In this document: in pieces, positions 8,001 through 13,907 of the stretch
How positions within the stretch are numbered: position 1 is the first letter of the stretch
Layout of the letters: each line of letters starts with the position of its first letter
Origin: an uncultured Collinsella sp.
GTDB lineage: Bacteria; Actinomycetota; Coriobacteriia; Coriobacteriales; Coriobacteriaceae
Assembly (NCBI GenBank): GCA_900550185.1
Contig: URRN01000020.1
Span: forward strand, 1-17,814
Length of the DNA: 17,814 nucleotides
Direction of reading: 5' to 3'
Translations under genes and position numbers: made by a program
The notes under the pieces: model-generated
Told to the model about the DNA's origin: nothing
What the model saw: the letters and a program-made list of their open reading frames with translations, nothing else
The model's database searches: none

Positions 8001-8708
8001 GCTCTGCCCGGTTTGACGACGTTGACGGCGGCGGTGGACGGCACGGCGCTGTCCAAGCAGGTCGACGTGCGCGTGTCTGCCGAGGCAGTGCGACCGGTGC
8101 GACCGGTGGCGACGATTGGTGCGACGACGTTTGGTGCATGGTCGCCCAAGGAGAACTACATTACGGTGCCCAAGGGCACGAAGCTGGAGCTTTCGGCCGA
8201 GGATGGCACGACCATTTGGTATACCACCAACGACACCTGCCCCTGCCGTGACGAAGGCCGCGTAAAGTACACCGAGCCTATTGCGCTCGATAGCAATATG
8301 TATGTGCGCATTGCGGCGCAGCGTCCCGGCATGTCGTATAGCGAGTATTCGGAGCGCTTGAACATTACGATTACGGTGACCGATGAGGCGACGCCCGATC
8401 CCGAGCCGGAGCCCGGGCCCAAGCCGGAACCCAAGCCGGAACCCAAGCCGACGCCTGGCGGCGGCGAGCAGGGTGGCGGTGCGGATGGCTCTGGCGGTAC
8501 CGGGGTTCCTGCGGATGGTTCGACTTCGACGACGACAACGGTGGCGACGGACAAGTCCAAGGATAAGGGCAAGAACGGTAAGAAGTTCGATAACGCGGTG
8601 CTCGTCAACACGGGAGACGCCACTGCGATGACGGTCGCCGCCCTAGGTATCGCCGGCGCAACCGTTGCCGCCGCCGGTGTTGCCGCGACCAAGCGCCGCA
8701 AGCGCTAG
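2097..8708 (+). CDS. Giant (2203 aa) LRR surface protein with LVNTG sorting signal
   Basis: I take the ATG at 2097, preceded by AGGAAAGG; an in-frame TTG at 2073 would place that ribosome-binding site inside the gene. Layout: signal peptide (residues 1-33, basic RRL, hydrophobic core, AFA cleavage site); acidic Ala/Asp/Pro linker (about 38-150); BspA-type leucine-rich repeats (about 170-395, units such as AFDGCSHVSSVTIGDGVKYI); a long middle (400-1690) with beta-rich stretches, a charged DEDGKDEGG segment and a Gly/Ala-rich hydrophobic segment near 1592-1622; a carboxypeptidase-regulatory-like domain (about 1701-1795); an Ig-like region (1798-1898); a Big_1-like domain (about 1900-1995); a CHB_HEX/FN3-associated-like domain (about 2002-2095); a Pro/Glu/Lys wall-spanning repeat (2097-2121); Gly/Ser/Thr linker; LVNTG (2169-2173), hydrophobic segment and KRRKR tail. 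BspA-like LRR proteins often bind host or bacterial ligands; adhesion is an inference. It is probably attached to the wall by sortase. Confidence 0.92.
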   Translation: MRWTTVRALCRRLTIVAVTLTMVRGSLPVGAFAEVLTTDSTFVQTDVDQVDAADPADAAPDADAADHAPDAGAADPTAPDTGDTPTPPASEIASAAGLTGAGQTESTPAGTLATDLVEGKELAEQQKQEEASGTEATWNEELELWATSKGATGVKDEYDDGYVAGEQTPAQYYFSIDGLTNEISIEYGDAGITTLEVPSTIDDKNVVSLTGMGSAALTSITFASNSHVRSVGGLGGSSIKEIALPDSVEELGSYAFYKSKTLQTVTWPNNAAFTTIPEQAFEGCEQLDDNVVATLPPSVKTIDYRAFANCGVPQFYVSDTTVLTFTQIDVPGTVERIERYAFDGCSHVSSVTIGDGVKYIGAHAFASLDPAIAGKEIVLPKSVEMIEWGAFENTRYGNETNHNAVALRVMNPDLRFGEAGYPGDYNERVTIDGVTYAIPFSEGQTIYAYATDSAGNPSMVKKLADAVADRKDSVDSSKPAYTFEWMGEAAQVTGKLPQSATATLVQAGQSTPLAVGDDGSFTADALSKTAATLRISLSGYYDMVLARPGDQMTGTWNIGEIKAEDFTKIPASRAIELNVGYLEPIVGQDKTERIELDSLDKIDLTVKSGGKTLKPAKGDKENDFRIQGTALVVSQAIADADQDLEITLEPKDSLRLGGATATVKPSAGKVDIDLKPWGTATVTTKGDYQGANRVLVFRTSDGKLVADGVTYLMGYEDDGTTPIMKAETPRLKAGSYTIVAFNKTSYDIQATSYSTFSRLGLTVGKHIAQKQVKIEDGKQLDVTLDVPTFDVETYRVERGLTAGSVIADSSAVVGVETELRIHYELKDSQAAKIEIPLAKDAVEDVSAGAREAGASSDAMWTDTTWEGDNLVLNMKKGMGADVFVRFKPKAAGIYAISPLIALGEVTLPLGSTTLEVSGSRIEVDNTDVHSLLGNVAYVYAAPGKSVQLTVGTGSSAAKYTGKTNKLGRAKIEYELPQDTLAAERVTLEARVGSTDVAAAAAEVTARNYVRYVPGASVWNFDVTYRGGTQNLVKDGKDTGKSLWTFHHLPQKKNAYWTFDITLEVGNEEAADTLDLYVDCVDGKTVTIPLTQKSREGTRVRYVAEYVDEGYLKLLDEFNKANDSTYVNCGNFEQIFMPQTYRISNAQLMTMLSFDANASAKKHSAAAEERQQEFSNAVQQWHEYMMDNSFNDVDEAFNDAIDQMVADALAEEDEDGKDEGGNARKARRAPAASDGKGDDAGNDEAAQFAAELKAAVGGSSALLTKQGDSYGVNVDKMIFEDAYGTGEDWYQELASAQGASAADAAAIKELVDHASRAEFIAQQAEDLVGQSMGIGQLNQYGSWNDATAAALNKCAGIKASEYNGQSTSGFNDLGQALGSSLSYKAADDDTVKGFKVAAPDGDETAYIESEFIENSNNNKNQALLFNSIAMQCDILDNLYDNWNVVHSLNNSTIRGWLMAWKRNGDVSAHMKLIRTIRSLKSYKIECEMFGQVFKTDAWKAAGQAFPAATQGIGIFTGIYGVNDASKNWENVNVRMQKVKGEREGYELQHTRLLAKPEKTEDDWKCIYALRDAMEKARAFEDLLYRQLCHDSTDVAVGSIMTIAGVLTAGSAGTVVGAAYDAASTSVGSERAIKLTNAECAYDVACEQVERACQNRITVNWGELTDAEVYKANKDGLISDEKMQSIFEARYRNVAAKAAPDPAGVVYEGLLSNTVEGATVELWSADDAAGTNAVRWDAEEYEQDNPLATGADGAYNWNTPTGWYQVRVTKDGYEEARSAWLRVPPIQTEVNIGLVSTAAPEVASAHAYTDCVEVEFTQYMDASDDALVALCAQGLGDVTYTWLDKQDDPNGKPLSRVLRIRYADAREAGSTVSFELDGARNYAGKAMARWASGELVVGVRADKLKLNVEQAVTMLEGGDFELVAHVTDKAGKPFAGAKASVGLESTAICSVDAAQAVTSEDGAATFVLHGALPGLTTLTAAVDGTALSKQVDVRVSAEAVRPVRPVATIGATTFGAWSPKENYITVPKGTKLELSAEDGTTIWYTTNDTCPCRDEGRVKYTEPIALDSNMYVRIAAQRPGMSYSEYSERLNITITVTDEATPDPEPEPGPKPEPKPEPKPTPGGGEQGGGADGSGGTGVPADGSTSTTTTVATDKSKDKGKNGKKFDNAVLVNTGDATAMTVAALGIAGATVAAAGVAATKRRKR

Positions 8709-8745
8709 GTTTTGGTGGCAGCGCCCATCCTCGGCTTCGGCAAAA

Positions 8746-8800
8746 TCTAAATCTGTAACACCAAGCCAGTAAAAATGGCTCTAGGTGTTACAGATTGAGA
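8746..8800 (+). repeat. Hairpin 1 of copy 2
   Basis: The arms at 8746-8762 and 8784-8800 match the copy 1 arms with one change (16 of 17 pairs). The loop has changed sequence but keeps an inner stem (AGCCA/TGGCT), so structure is better conserved than sequence. Confidence 0.75.
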
Positions 8801-8825
8801 TGAACTGTTCGGCCGCCAACCTAAC

Positions 8826-8882
8826 GTCTCGATCTGTAACACGTAGCGGGGAATTTGGTCTCTAACTGTTACAGATCGAGAC
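8826..8882 (+). repeat. Hairpin 2 of copy 2 (16-bp perfect inverted repeat)
   Basis: GTCTCGATCTGTAACA (8826-8841) is perfectly complementary to 8867-8882. The matching hairpin in copy 1 has decayed by two substitutions. Confidence 0.8.
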
Positions 8883-8903
8883 AAAACGATCGGGCAAGTC
8901 CCC

Positions 8904-8940
8904 AACCACCACAAAGGTGCCTGTCCCCATCGTGGTGGTT
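8904..8940 (+). repeat. Hairpin 3 of copy 2 (GGTGCCTGTCCCC core)
   Basis: AACCACCAC (8904-8912) pairs with GTGGTGGTT (8932-8940). Compared with copy 1, a G-C pair has become A-T on both arms, a compensatory change. The central GGTGCCTGTCCCC is identical in both copies. Confidence 0.75.
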
Positions 8941-8956
8941 TGGGCGGTCGGCATAG

Positions 8957-8994
8957 AAAAAGTCCCCGCCGGGCGTGTGCTCGACGGGGACTTT
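8957..8994 (-). terminator. Intrinsic terminator of nfnAB
   Basis: On the minus strand AAAGTCCCCG (8994-8985) pairs with CGGGGACTTT (8968-8959), followed by TTTTTCT. It lies about 30 bases past the nfnB stop codon. It may also stop plus-strand readthrough from the surface gene, but the T-run is poor in that direction. Confidence 0.85.
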
Positions 8995-9022
8995 GCCGTT
9001 TGATGGCTAGCGCTGTGGGTGA

Positions 9023-10432
9023 TTACTCGCCCAGCAGGCTCTTGGTGATGGAAGCAGCGGCCTTCTTGCCGGCGCCCATCGCCAGAATGACCGTAGCGGC
9101 ACCGGTGACGATGTCGCCGCCGGCCCAGATGCGGGGATCGGTGGTCTGGCCGGTCTCCTCGTCGGCGACGATGTAGCCCCACTTGTTGAGCTCCATCTTG
9201 CCGCCGATCTTCTTTGCGAAGGGGTTGGCGTTGGTACCGATAGCCGAGATTGCGACGTCGCAGGGAATCTCCTCGATGGCGCCCTCGATGGGCACCGGGC
9301 GACGACGGCCGGACTCGTCGGGCTCGCCGAGCTCCATCTTCTGGACCTTGACGGCGCACACGGAGCCGTCCTCGCCAGCGACAAACTCGAGCGGGGAGAC
9401 GAGCGGCAGAACCTCGACGCCCTCGGCCTTAGCATGGTGCAGCTCGGCGCGACGGCAGGGCATCTCGTCCTCGGTACGGCGGTAAGCGATGATGGCGTGC
9501 TCGGCGCCCAGACGCTTGGCGGTACGGACGGCGTCCATAGCCACGTTGCCGCCACCAAAGACGACGACGTTCTTGCCGTGCTTGGTGGGGGTGTCGTACT
9601 CGGGGAACTTGTTGGCCTTCATCAGGTTCACGCGGGTGAGGTACTCGTTGGCGAAGAAGACGTTGGGCAGGTTCTCGCCGGGGACGTTGAGGAACTTGGG
9701 CAGGCCAGCGCCGGTCGCCACGTAGATGGCGTCGAAGCCCTGCTCGAACAGCTCCTCGGCCGTGGCCATGTTGCCCACGACGGAGTTGTACTCAAACTTG
9801 ACGCCCATGTCCTCCAAGCCGTCGATCTCGCGCTTGACGACTGCCTTGGGCAGGCGGAACTCGGGGATGCCGTAGACCAGCACGCCGCCGCCGGTGAAGA
9901 AGGCCTCGAAGACGGTAACGTCAAAGCCGTTACGGGCGAGCTCGCCGGCGCAGGTGATGCCGGACGGGCCAGAGCCCACGACGGCGACCTTCTTGCCGTT
10001 CTTGGGAGCCATCTTGGGCGTGGAGGCGAGCTCGGGGCGGTCACCCAGGAAGCGCTCGAGCTGGCCGATGGCCACGGGCTCGGACTTCTTACCACGGATG
10101 CACTTGCCCTCGCACTGGTTCTCCTGCGGGCAGACGCGGCCGCAGATGGCGGGAAGCATGGAGTCCTCGCGAATGGTATCGAGAGCGCCGCCGAAGTCCT
10201 TCGCGCGGATCTGCTCGATAAAGCGGGGGATGTTGATGTTGACGGGGCAGCCCTCAACACAGAACGGCTTCTTGCAGTTGAGGCAGCGCTCGGCCTCGGC
10301 CAGCGCCATCTCCTCGGTGAAGCCCTTGTCGACGGGGCGGAAGTCGCAGGCGCGCTCGGCAGCCGGCTCCTCGTTATCGGGGGTGCGGGGCGACTTCATA
10401 TCGGCAACGAAACGACCGTTAACTAGTGGCAT
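9023..10432 (-). CDS. nfnB: NfnB: large subunit of NADH-dependent reduced ferredoxin:NADP+ oxidoreductase (GltD-like)
   Basis: 469 residues. The N-terminal ferredoxin-like domain has two cysteine sets for [4Fe-4S] clusters: Cys50, 53, 58, 62 (CLNCKKPFCVEGCP) and Cys97, 101, 107, 111 (CGRVCPQENQCEGKC). Next come a GSGPSG FAD-binding loop (153-158), a second Rossmann motif (FGGGNVAMDAVR) followed by an RR pair typical of NADP(H) binding, and a C-terminal WAGGDIVTGAATVILAMGAG FAD motif. This is the small-subunit glutamate synthase (GltD) fold, often annotated gltA. The gene directly upstream encodes the NfnA partner and overlaps it by 10 bases, so the cytoplasmic electron-bifurcating NfnAB complex is the best call: it couples NADPH with ferredoxin and NAD+, balancing redox carriers in anaerobes. 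A stand-alone glutamate synthase subunit is less likely; no large GltB gene is visible here. Confidence 0.9.
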   Translation of the reverse strand: MPLVNGRFVADMKSPRTPDNEEPAAERACDFRPVDKGFTEEMALAEAERCLNCKKPFCVEGCPVNINIPRFIEQIRAKDFGGALDTIREDSMLPAICGRVCPQENQCEGKCIRGKKSEPVAIGQLERFLGDRPELASTPKMAPKNGKKVAVVGSGPSGITCAGELARNGFDVTVFEAFFTGGGVLVYGIPEFRLPKAVVKREIDGLEDMGVKFEYNSVVGNMATAEELFEQGFDAIYVATGAGLPKFLNVPGENLPNVFFANEYLTRVNLMKANKFPEYDTPTKHGKNVVVFGGGNVAMDAVRTAKRLGAEHAIIAYRRTEDEMPCRRAELHHAKAEGVEVLPLVSPLEFVAGEDGSVCAVKVQKMELGEPDESGRRRPVPIEGAIEEIPCDVAISAIGTNANPFAKKIGGKMELNKWGYIVADEETGQTTDPRIWAGGDIVTGAATVILAMGAGKKAAASITKSLLGE

Positions 10433-11262
10433 GCGCAGCTCTTTTCCTCATAGGCCTTGAGGGACTCGCCCTCTTCGGAACGGTAAGCGGCCTGGCGGGC
10501 ACGAAGGTCATCCCAGTCGACCAGGGTGGCATCGAAGTCGGGGCCGTCGACGCAAGCGAACTTGGTCACGCCGCCCACCTCGACGCGGCAGCAGCCGCAC
10601 ATACCGGTGCCGTCAACCATGATGGGGTTGAGGGACGCGGTGATGGGGGTGTCGTATTTCTGGGCGGTGAGGGTCGAGAACTTCATCATCGGAACGGGGC
10701 CGACGCAGAAGACCTGGCTCACGGCCTTGTCCTGCAGCAGGCGCTCCAGCGGAGCGGTGACAACGCCCTGCTCGCCGTAGGAGCCGTCGTCAGTGGTGAT
10801 GTGGATGTGGTCCTCGTCGAGGAGCTCGCGGAACTGGTCCTCCATAAGCAGGAGGTCCTTGGTGCGGGCGCCCATGATGGCGTGCACCTCGTGGCCGGTC
10901 TCGACCAGGTGCTTGGCGACCGGGAAGGCAATTGCCAGGCCGACGCCGCCGCCAATGACGGCGCAGGGGCCTTCGGCCATCTCGGTGGGAACGCCCAACG
11001 GGCCCACGACGTCGCGCAGCGACTCGCCGGCCTCGTAGGTGGAAAGCATCTCGGTGGTCTTGCCGATCACCATGAAGATGAACTCGACCCAGCCCTCGTC
11101 ACCGTTCCAGCCGGCCAGGGTAAACGGGACGCGCTCGCCCGTCTCGTTGGCGCGAACCATGAGGAACTGTCCAGCGTGCGCATGCTTGGCGATTGCGGGC
11201 GCCTCGATGCGGAACTTGAACACCTTCTCCGAGAACTGCGTCTTCTCCAGGATCTTATACAT
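10423..11262 (-). CDS. nfnA: NfnA: small FAD/[2Fe-2S] subunit of NADH-dependent ferredoxin:NADP+ oxidoreductase
   Basis: 279 residues, starting MYKILEKTQF with a GAGAGGGG ribosome-binding site. The N-terminal half is a ferredoxin-reductase beta-barrel with an RVPFTLAGW flavin-binding segment. Next is an NAD-binding half (AVIGGGVGLA at 101-110; CVGPVPMM at 186-193), then a C-terminal [2Fe-2S] loop: DGTGMCGCCRV with Asp217, Cys222, Cys225, and Cys237 farther on. In dihydroorotate dehydrogenase PyrK the first position is Cys. An Asp there is the feature reported for NfnA, which separates the two readings. The C-terminus ends in CACH, an odd Cys-rich tail. It overlaps nfnB by 10 bases, so the two are translationally coupled in one operon. 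Function: receives electrons from or gives them to NADH as part of the bifurcating complex. Confidence 0.9.
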   Translation of the reverse strand: MYKILEKTQFSEKVFKFRIEAPAIAKHAHAGQFLMVRANETGERVPFTLAGWNGDEGWVEFIFMVIGKTTEMLSTYEAGESLRDVVGPLGVPTEMAEGPCAVIGGGVGLAIAFPVAKHLVETGHEVHAIMGARTKDLLLMEDQFRELLDEDHIHITTDDGSYGEQGVVTAPLERLLQDKAVSQVFCVGPVPMMKFSTLTAQKYDTPITASLNPIMVDGTGMCGCCRVEVGGVTKFACVDGPDFDATLVDWDDLRARQAAYRSEEGESLKAYEEKSCACH

Positions 11263-11367
11263 AGAACCCCTCTCTTGTTAGGGCGGCCGAACCGTGCCTC
11301 CACGGAAATGGACGGCAGCCCGAGTAAAACCGTACGCGCACAGGCGTTGTGCAGACATACGGTGCAA

Positions 11368-11373
11368 ATTATA
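11368..11373 (-). promoter_or_regulatory. Putative -10 box of the nfnAB promoter
   Basis: The minus strand reads TATAAT here, giving a leader of about 100 bases to the nfnA ATG at 11262. The -35 region is weak. The bases just after it (TTGCACCGT) recur at the same place in the glmU promoter. I see no Rex-type palindrome. Confidence 0.5.
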
Positions 11374-11452
11374 CCCTCATGGACATGCCGTTTACGTGTG
11401 TCTTCGGCGGTTGGGAGCGGGGTTTATCCACTTCGGCCTACCAAAGGGGGAG

Positions 11453-11618
11453 AGGTTTATTTTGGTCGGTTTTATCAGGTAAAACGGCAAATGGGGCCGG
11501 CCTCGGGTTGTGATGAGGCCGGCCCCATTTGGGGTGCTATGCATGTATGTCGGCGCGCGGTTGATTGCGATGCCGCAACTGGGGCGTTTCCGCAGGTAAA
11601 ACCTGCCGAAATAAACCT
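11453..11618. repeat. Imperfect 24-bp inverted repeat enclosing a strong hairpin, between pth and nfnA
   Basis: The 24 bases at 11453-11476 (starting AGGTTTATTTTGG) are complementary at 20 of 24 positions to 11595-11618. The decamer CAGGTAAAAC also occurs twice directly, at 11476-11485 and 11593-11602, each time inside a small palindrome. The outer repeats enclose the 16-bp hairpin at 11489-11530. This could be a small inverted-repeat element or a set of protein-binding sites. Confidence 0.55.
11489..11530 (-). terminator. Strong 16-bp hairpin, probable terminator downstream of pth
   Basis: AAATGGGGCCGGCCTC (11489-11504) is perfectly complementary to 11515-11530, with a 10-base loop. On the minus strand it is followed by TTTGCCGTTTT, a broken T-run, so termination of pth transcripts is plausible. 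It lies about 105 bases past the pth stop codon. Confidence 0.6.
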
Positions 11619-11636
11619 GTTCCTAAATGATAGGTT

Positions 11637-12266
11637 TTAGTGCTTGCCGTTGGCGGAGGCGGCGCCGTTGACATGGTCGCGGGCATAGACCACGCCGTGC
11701 ACGATCGCCAGGCCGGCGGCGTCGGCCGCGCGGGCGCAGGTGTCCTGGAAATCCTCGGCCTCGCGGGCGCGCAGCTGCTTAAGAACGTAGTCGGCGACGG
11801 CCATCTTGCCGGGAGGGTTGCCGATGCCGGTGCGGATGCGGCTGAAGTCGCGGCTGCCCATCTTGTCGATGATGGAGCGCAGGCCGTTGTGACCGGCATG
11901 GCCTCCGCCCACCTTAACGCGTACGTCGCCGGCGGGAATGTCGAGCTCGTCATGAATCACGAGCAGCTCCTCGGCCTTGATCTTGTACTCGCGGCAGAGC
12001 TTGGAGATGGGGCCGCCCGAGGTATTCATGTACGACTGCGGCTTGACCAGTACAATCTGGCGCTTACCGCCCTCTTCCTCGGGATCGTTGATGTTGATGA
12101 GCGCGACCTCGGCGCCGGCCTGGTTTTTCCAGTACGTGACGCCGGCCTGACGGGCCAGCTCGTCGATTGCTTTGAAACCAGCGTTGTGACGGGTCTCGGC
12201 ATATTCCTCGCCAGGGTTGCCAAGTCCGGCAACCATGCGAATCTTAAGCGGCTGTGCAGCTGCCAT
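11637..12266 (-). CDS. pth: Peptidyl-tRNA hydrolase
   Basis: 209 residues from the ATG at 12266. An in-frame ATG at 12272 exists, but the AAAGGA ribosome-binding site abuts it; spacing to 12266 is about 5 bases. Family motifs are all present: GLGNPG, RHNAG, KPQSYMN, HDELD, and GGHAGHNGLRS. The catalytic residues equivalent to E. coli Asn10, His20, Asp93 and Asn114 are Asn17, His28, Asp106 and Asn127. The enzyme cleaves peptidyl-tRNAs released early from ribosomes, recycling tRNA in the cytoplasm. It is normally near prs and glmU in Gram-positive genomes; here a block of about 1.9 kb separates it from prs. A TTGACA on the minus strand about 60 bases upstream (around 12330-12335) could be its -35 box, with no clear -10. 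Confidence 0.95.
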   Translation of the reverse strand: MAAAQPLKIRMVAGLGNPGEEYAETRHNAGFKAIDELARQAGVTYWKNQAGAEVALININDPEEEGGKRQIVLVKPQSYMNTSGGPISKLCREYKIKAEELLVIHDELDIPAGDVRVKVGGGHAGHNGLRSIIDKMGSRDFSRIRTGIGNPPGKMAVADYVLKQLRAREAEDFQDTCARAADAAGLAIVHGVVYARDHVNGAASANGKH

Positions 12267-12379
12267 GTTCATCCTTTCGTTGATTTGTTGCCTGCTATGG
12301 TGAGCGACCCTGTTGCCGCTGTCAAATGGAGGGCAATTGAGGTTATTTGAGGGCGTTTGGACGGCCGTCGAAATCGAGG

Positions 12380-12583
12380 TGGACAGTTAGTTCGGATACG
12401 TATAAGTTCTGAGAACTCGAATTGCTCGATTCAATGCCGATACGTTGTTTTGGAGCTTTAGTTAGTCCATATGACGCTGTTTTGAAGTCTACCCTGCCTT
12501 CAAATCGGGCGAATGGTATAGAGATAACTGCAAAACAGCCTAATTCAATGTGTCCATTTATACGTATTTGAACTAACTGTCCA
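12380..12583. repeat. Inverted-repeat-bounded element A (204 bp, MITE-like)
   Basis: The first 26 bases (12380-12405, starting TGGACAGTTAGTTC and ending with the ATACGTAT palindrome region) match the reverse complement of the last 26 (12558-12583) at 24 of 26 positions. The inside has no gene. The same ends bound element B at 13908-14109. The sequence CCGATTTGAAGG on the minus strand inside A resembles GCGATTTGAGGG inside B, suggesting A and B are oppositely oriented relatives. No target-site duplication is obvious. Confidence 0.75.
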
Positions 12584-12616
12584 GTCCTGTTCGGCGGCGT
12601 GCGGGTGATTCTCCGT

Positions 12617-13744
12617 TTAGACCGGCGCAAGGCCGATTCCGGCCCGCAGAGCGTTGAGCCAAGCGGCCTGACGCTTGCGATAGCCCTTGATACGGTATCG
12701 GAATCGGACTCCCGCGAGTCGATGCATCGTTTGGGCGAAGGCTTCGAGTGCAACAAGGTCTTTCATTTGGTCGCGATTGATAACCAGGACGTGGATGCCC
12801 ATTGCCTTGAGGCCATTATTTCGATTGCCATCGTGGATGCGAGCGTTTTGAAGCTCATGCCCAATTCCGTTGTATTCGTTGTCGACTCCGGCTGCCGGGC
12901 AATATAGGTCGCAGATGGCATAGGGGATGCCCGAGGACATGTTGACCGCAAGAGTGTCGAAGTCGATTCGATAGTTGAGTAGCAGGCCTCCCATGGGCAG
13001 ACTGCAACATCCGAATCCTCCAAAGCGCATGGGCGCTCCGAGAACGGCAAACATTAGGGATTCGGCTGGGGATGCAGATTCGGGTCGGGCAAGTTTGACT
13101 GCCGTGCGAAACGAGGTGTATGAGCTACTTTTGGCGAAGTGTGCGACCGCCTCGAGATCTTCGATGGTCGTGGCGGGCTCGCATTTGTAGTGTGCCTGTT
13201 CGTAGCGGGTTTCGTTCTGCTGTTCGGTCGCCGACTGGTCGCCCCGGCAATCGAGGTCGTCCATCGCTTCGTAGTCATCGCCCTTGGGCCAGATGTCGTC
13301 ATAGGCAATGGGGTATGTTGCCCCGGGAGGAAGGGAGTAGGTTCCGAGCAGCTCCATAAGGAGCATCAAGGTTTTGGCGACTGATTCATTTTTGGAACAA
13401 AGCATGGCTGTCATGGCAGGAGACGTTGCGTAGATGTCGGCCTCGACGTGCATAATTGCACCTTCAGGAAGAGGAGTGGAGAGAATATGCTGAAGAAGTC
13501 GCTTGTCGGGGCGCCTGTTGTCTTCGTTTGAAACGAGAAGATCGAGCAGTTCGGAATCATCTTCATTCCAGGCGTCGAGTATCGAAAGTGCGCCAAAGTC
13601 TATCGCGTCATTGTTGGGAATGCAGCCAGCCAAGGCCTGTGCTTGCTGTTCGCTATCAACGGAGTCCCAGGGTAGGGCAGAGTACGCCCGTCGTGCGCGA
13701 CGAATTGCGCGGAGGGCGGAGAGATGTGAAATCACGGTCGTCAT
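12617..13744 (-). CDS. Uncharacterised protein with DUF559/Vsr-like (PD-(D/E)XK) C-terminal region
   Basis: 375 residues. I do not recognise a named gene. The N-terminus (HLSALRAIRRARRAYSALPW) is basic and helical. A middle segment, SPAESLMFAVLGAPMRFGGFG (about 225-245), is followed by a region with the pattern D279-x10-E290-Y-N-G-x3-H296-x8-D305-x2-R308-x3-L-x3-G-x-x-V. That resembles the DUF559/Vsr restriction-endonuclease-like fold, where an acidic pair, a His and a D..R pair surround the metal site. The match is by eye, and N292 sits where Asp is usual, so activity is uncertain. It has Gly/Cys-rich FGGFGCCSLP and no signal peptide. No clear ribosome-binding site precedes the ATG. It is flanked on both sides by related inverted-repeat elements and sits between prs and pth, which suggests acquisition by transfer. 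Roles could include DNA defence, DNA processing or toxin-like activity. Confidence 0.7.
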   Translation of the reverse strand: MTTVISHLSALRAIRRARRAYSALPWDSVDSEQQAQALAGCIPNNDAIDFGALSILDAWNEDDSELLDLLVSNEDNRRPDKRLLQHILSTPLPEGAIMHVEADIYATSPAMTAMLCSKNESVAKTLMLLMELLGTYSLPPGATYPIAYDDIWPKGDDYEAMDDLDCRGDQSATEQQNETRYEQAHYKCEPATTIEDLEAVAHFAKSSSYTSFRTAVKLARPESASPAESLMFAVLGAPMRFGGFGCCSLPMGGLLLNYRIDFDTLAVNMSSGIPYAICDLYCPAAGVDNEYNGIGHELQNARIHDGNRNNGLKAMGIHVLVINRDQMKDLVALEAFAQTMHRLAGVRFRYRIKGYRKRQAAWLNALRAGIGLAPV

Positions 13745-13907
13745 AGCTATAACGTACTAAGTTGGCGGCAGAATGCGACCGCCATACCGTTCTTTTCGCT
13801 CAGCGGGGCGCTGCGCGCCATGAACGGCTGGGTGTTATGAAATCGGTGGAATCGGTTGAGGGGATTGCAGGAAATTGAGCTCTGCCGCGAAGGTTGACGA
13901 TAGCTAC

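Larger units (their letters stand above)
8610..8940 (+). repeat. 331-bp direct repeat, copy 2 (3' end of giant surface gene plus hairpin cluster)
   Basis: Partner of 1662-1992, ungapped. It holds the 3' end of the 2203-residue gene and the same three-hairpin cluster. It lies between the stop codon at 8708 and the converging terminator of the nfn genes. Confidence 0.9.

Noticed and set aside
10426..11640. 404-codon plus-strand frame opposite nfnA
   Set aside because: nfnA has full family motifs and a ribosome-binding site; the plus frame is a composition shadow.
12264..12272. ATG at 12272 as the pth start
   Set aside because: The AAAGG ribosome-binding site touches this ATG; spacing suits the ATG at 12266.
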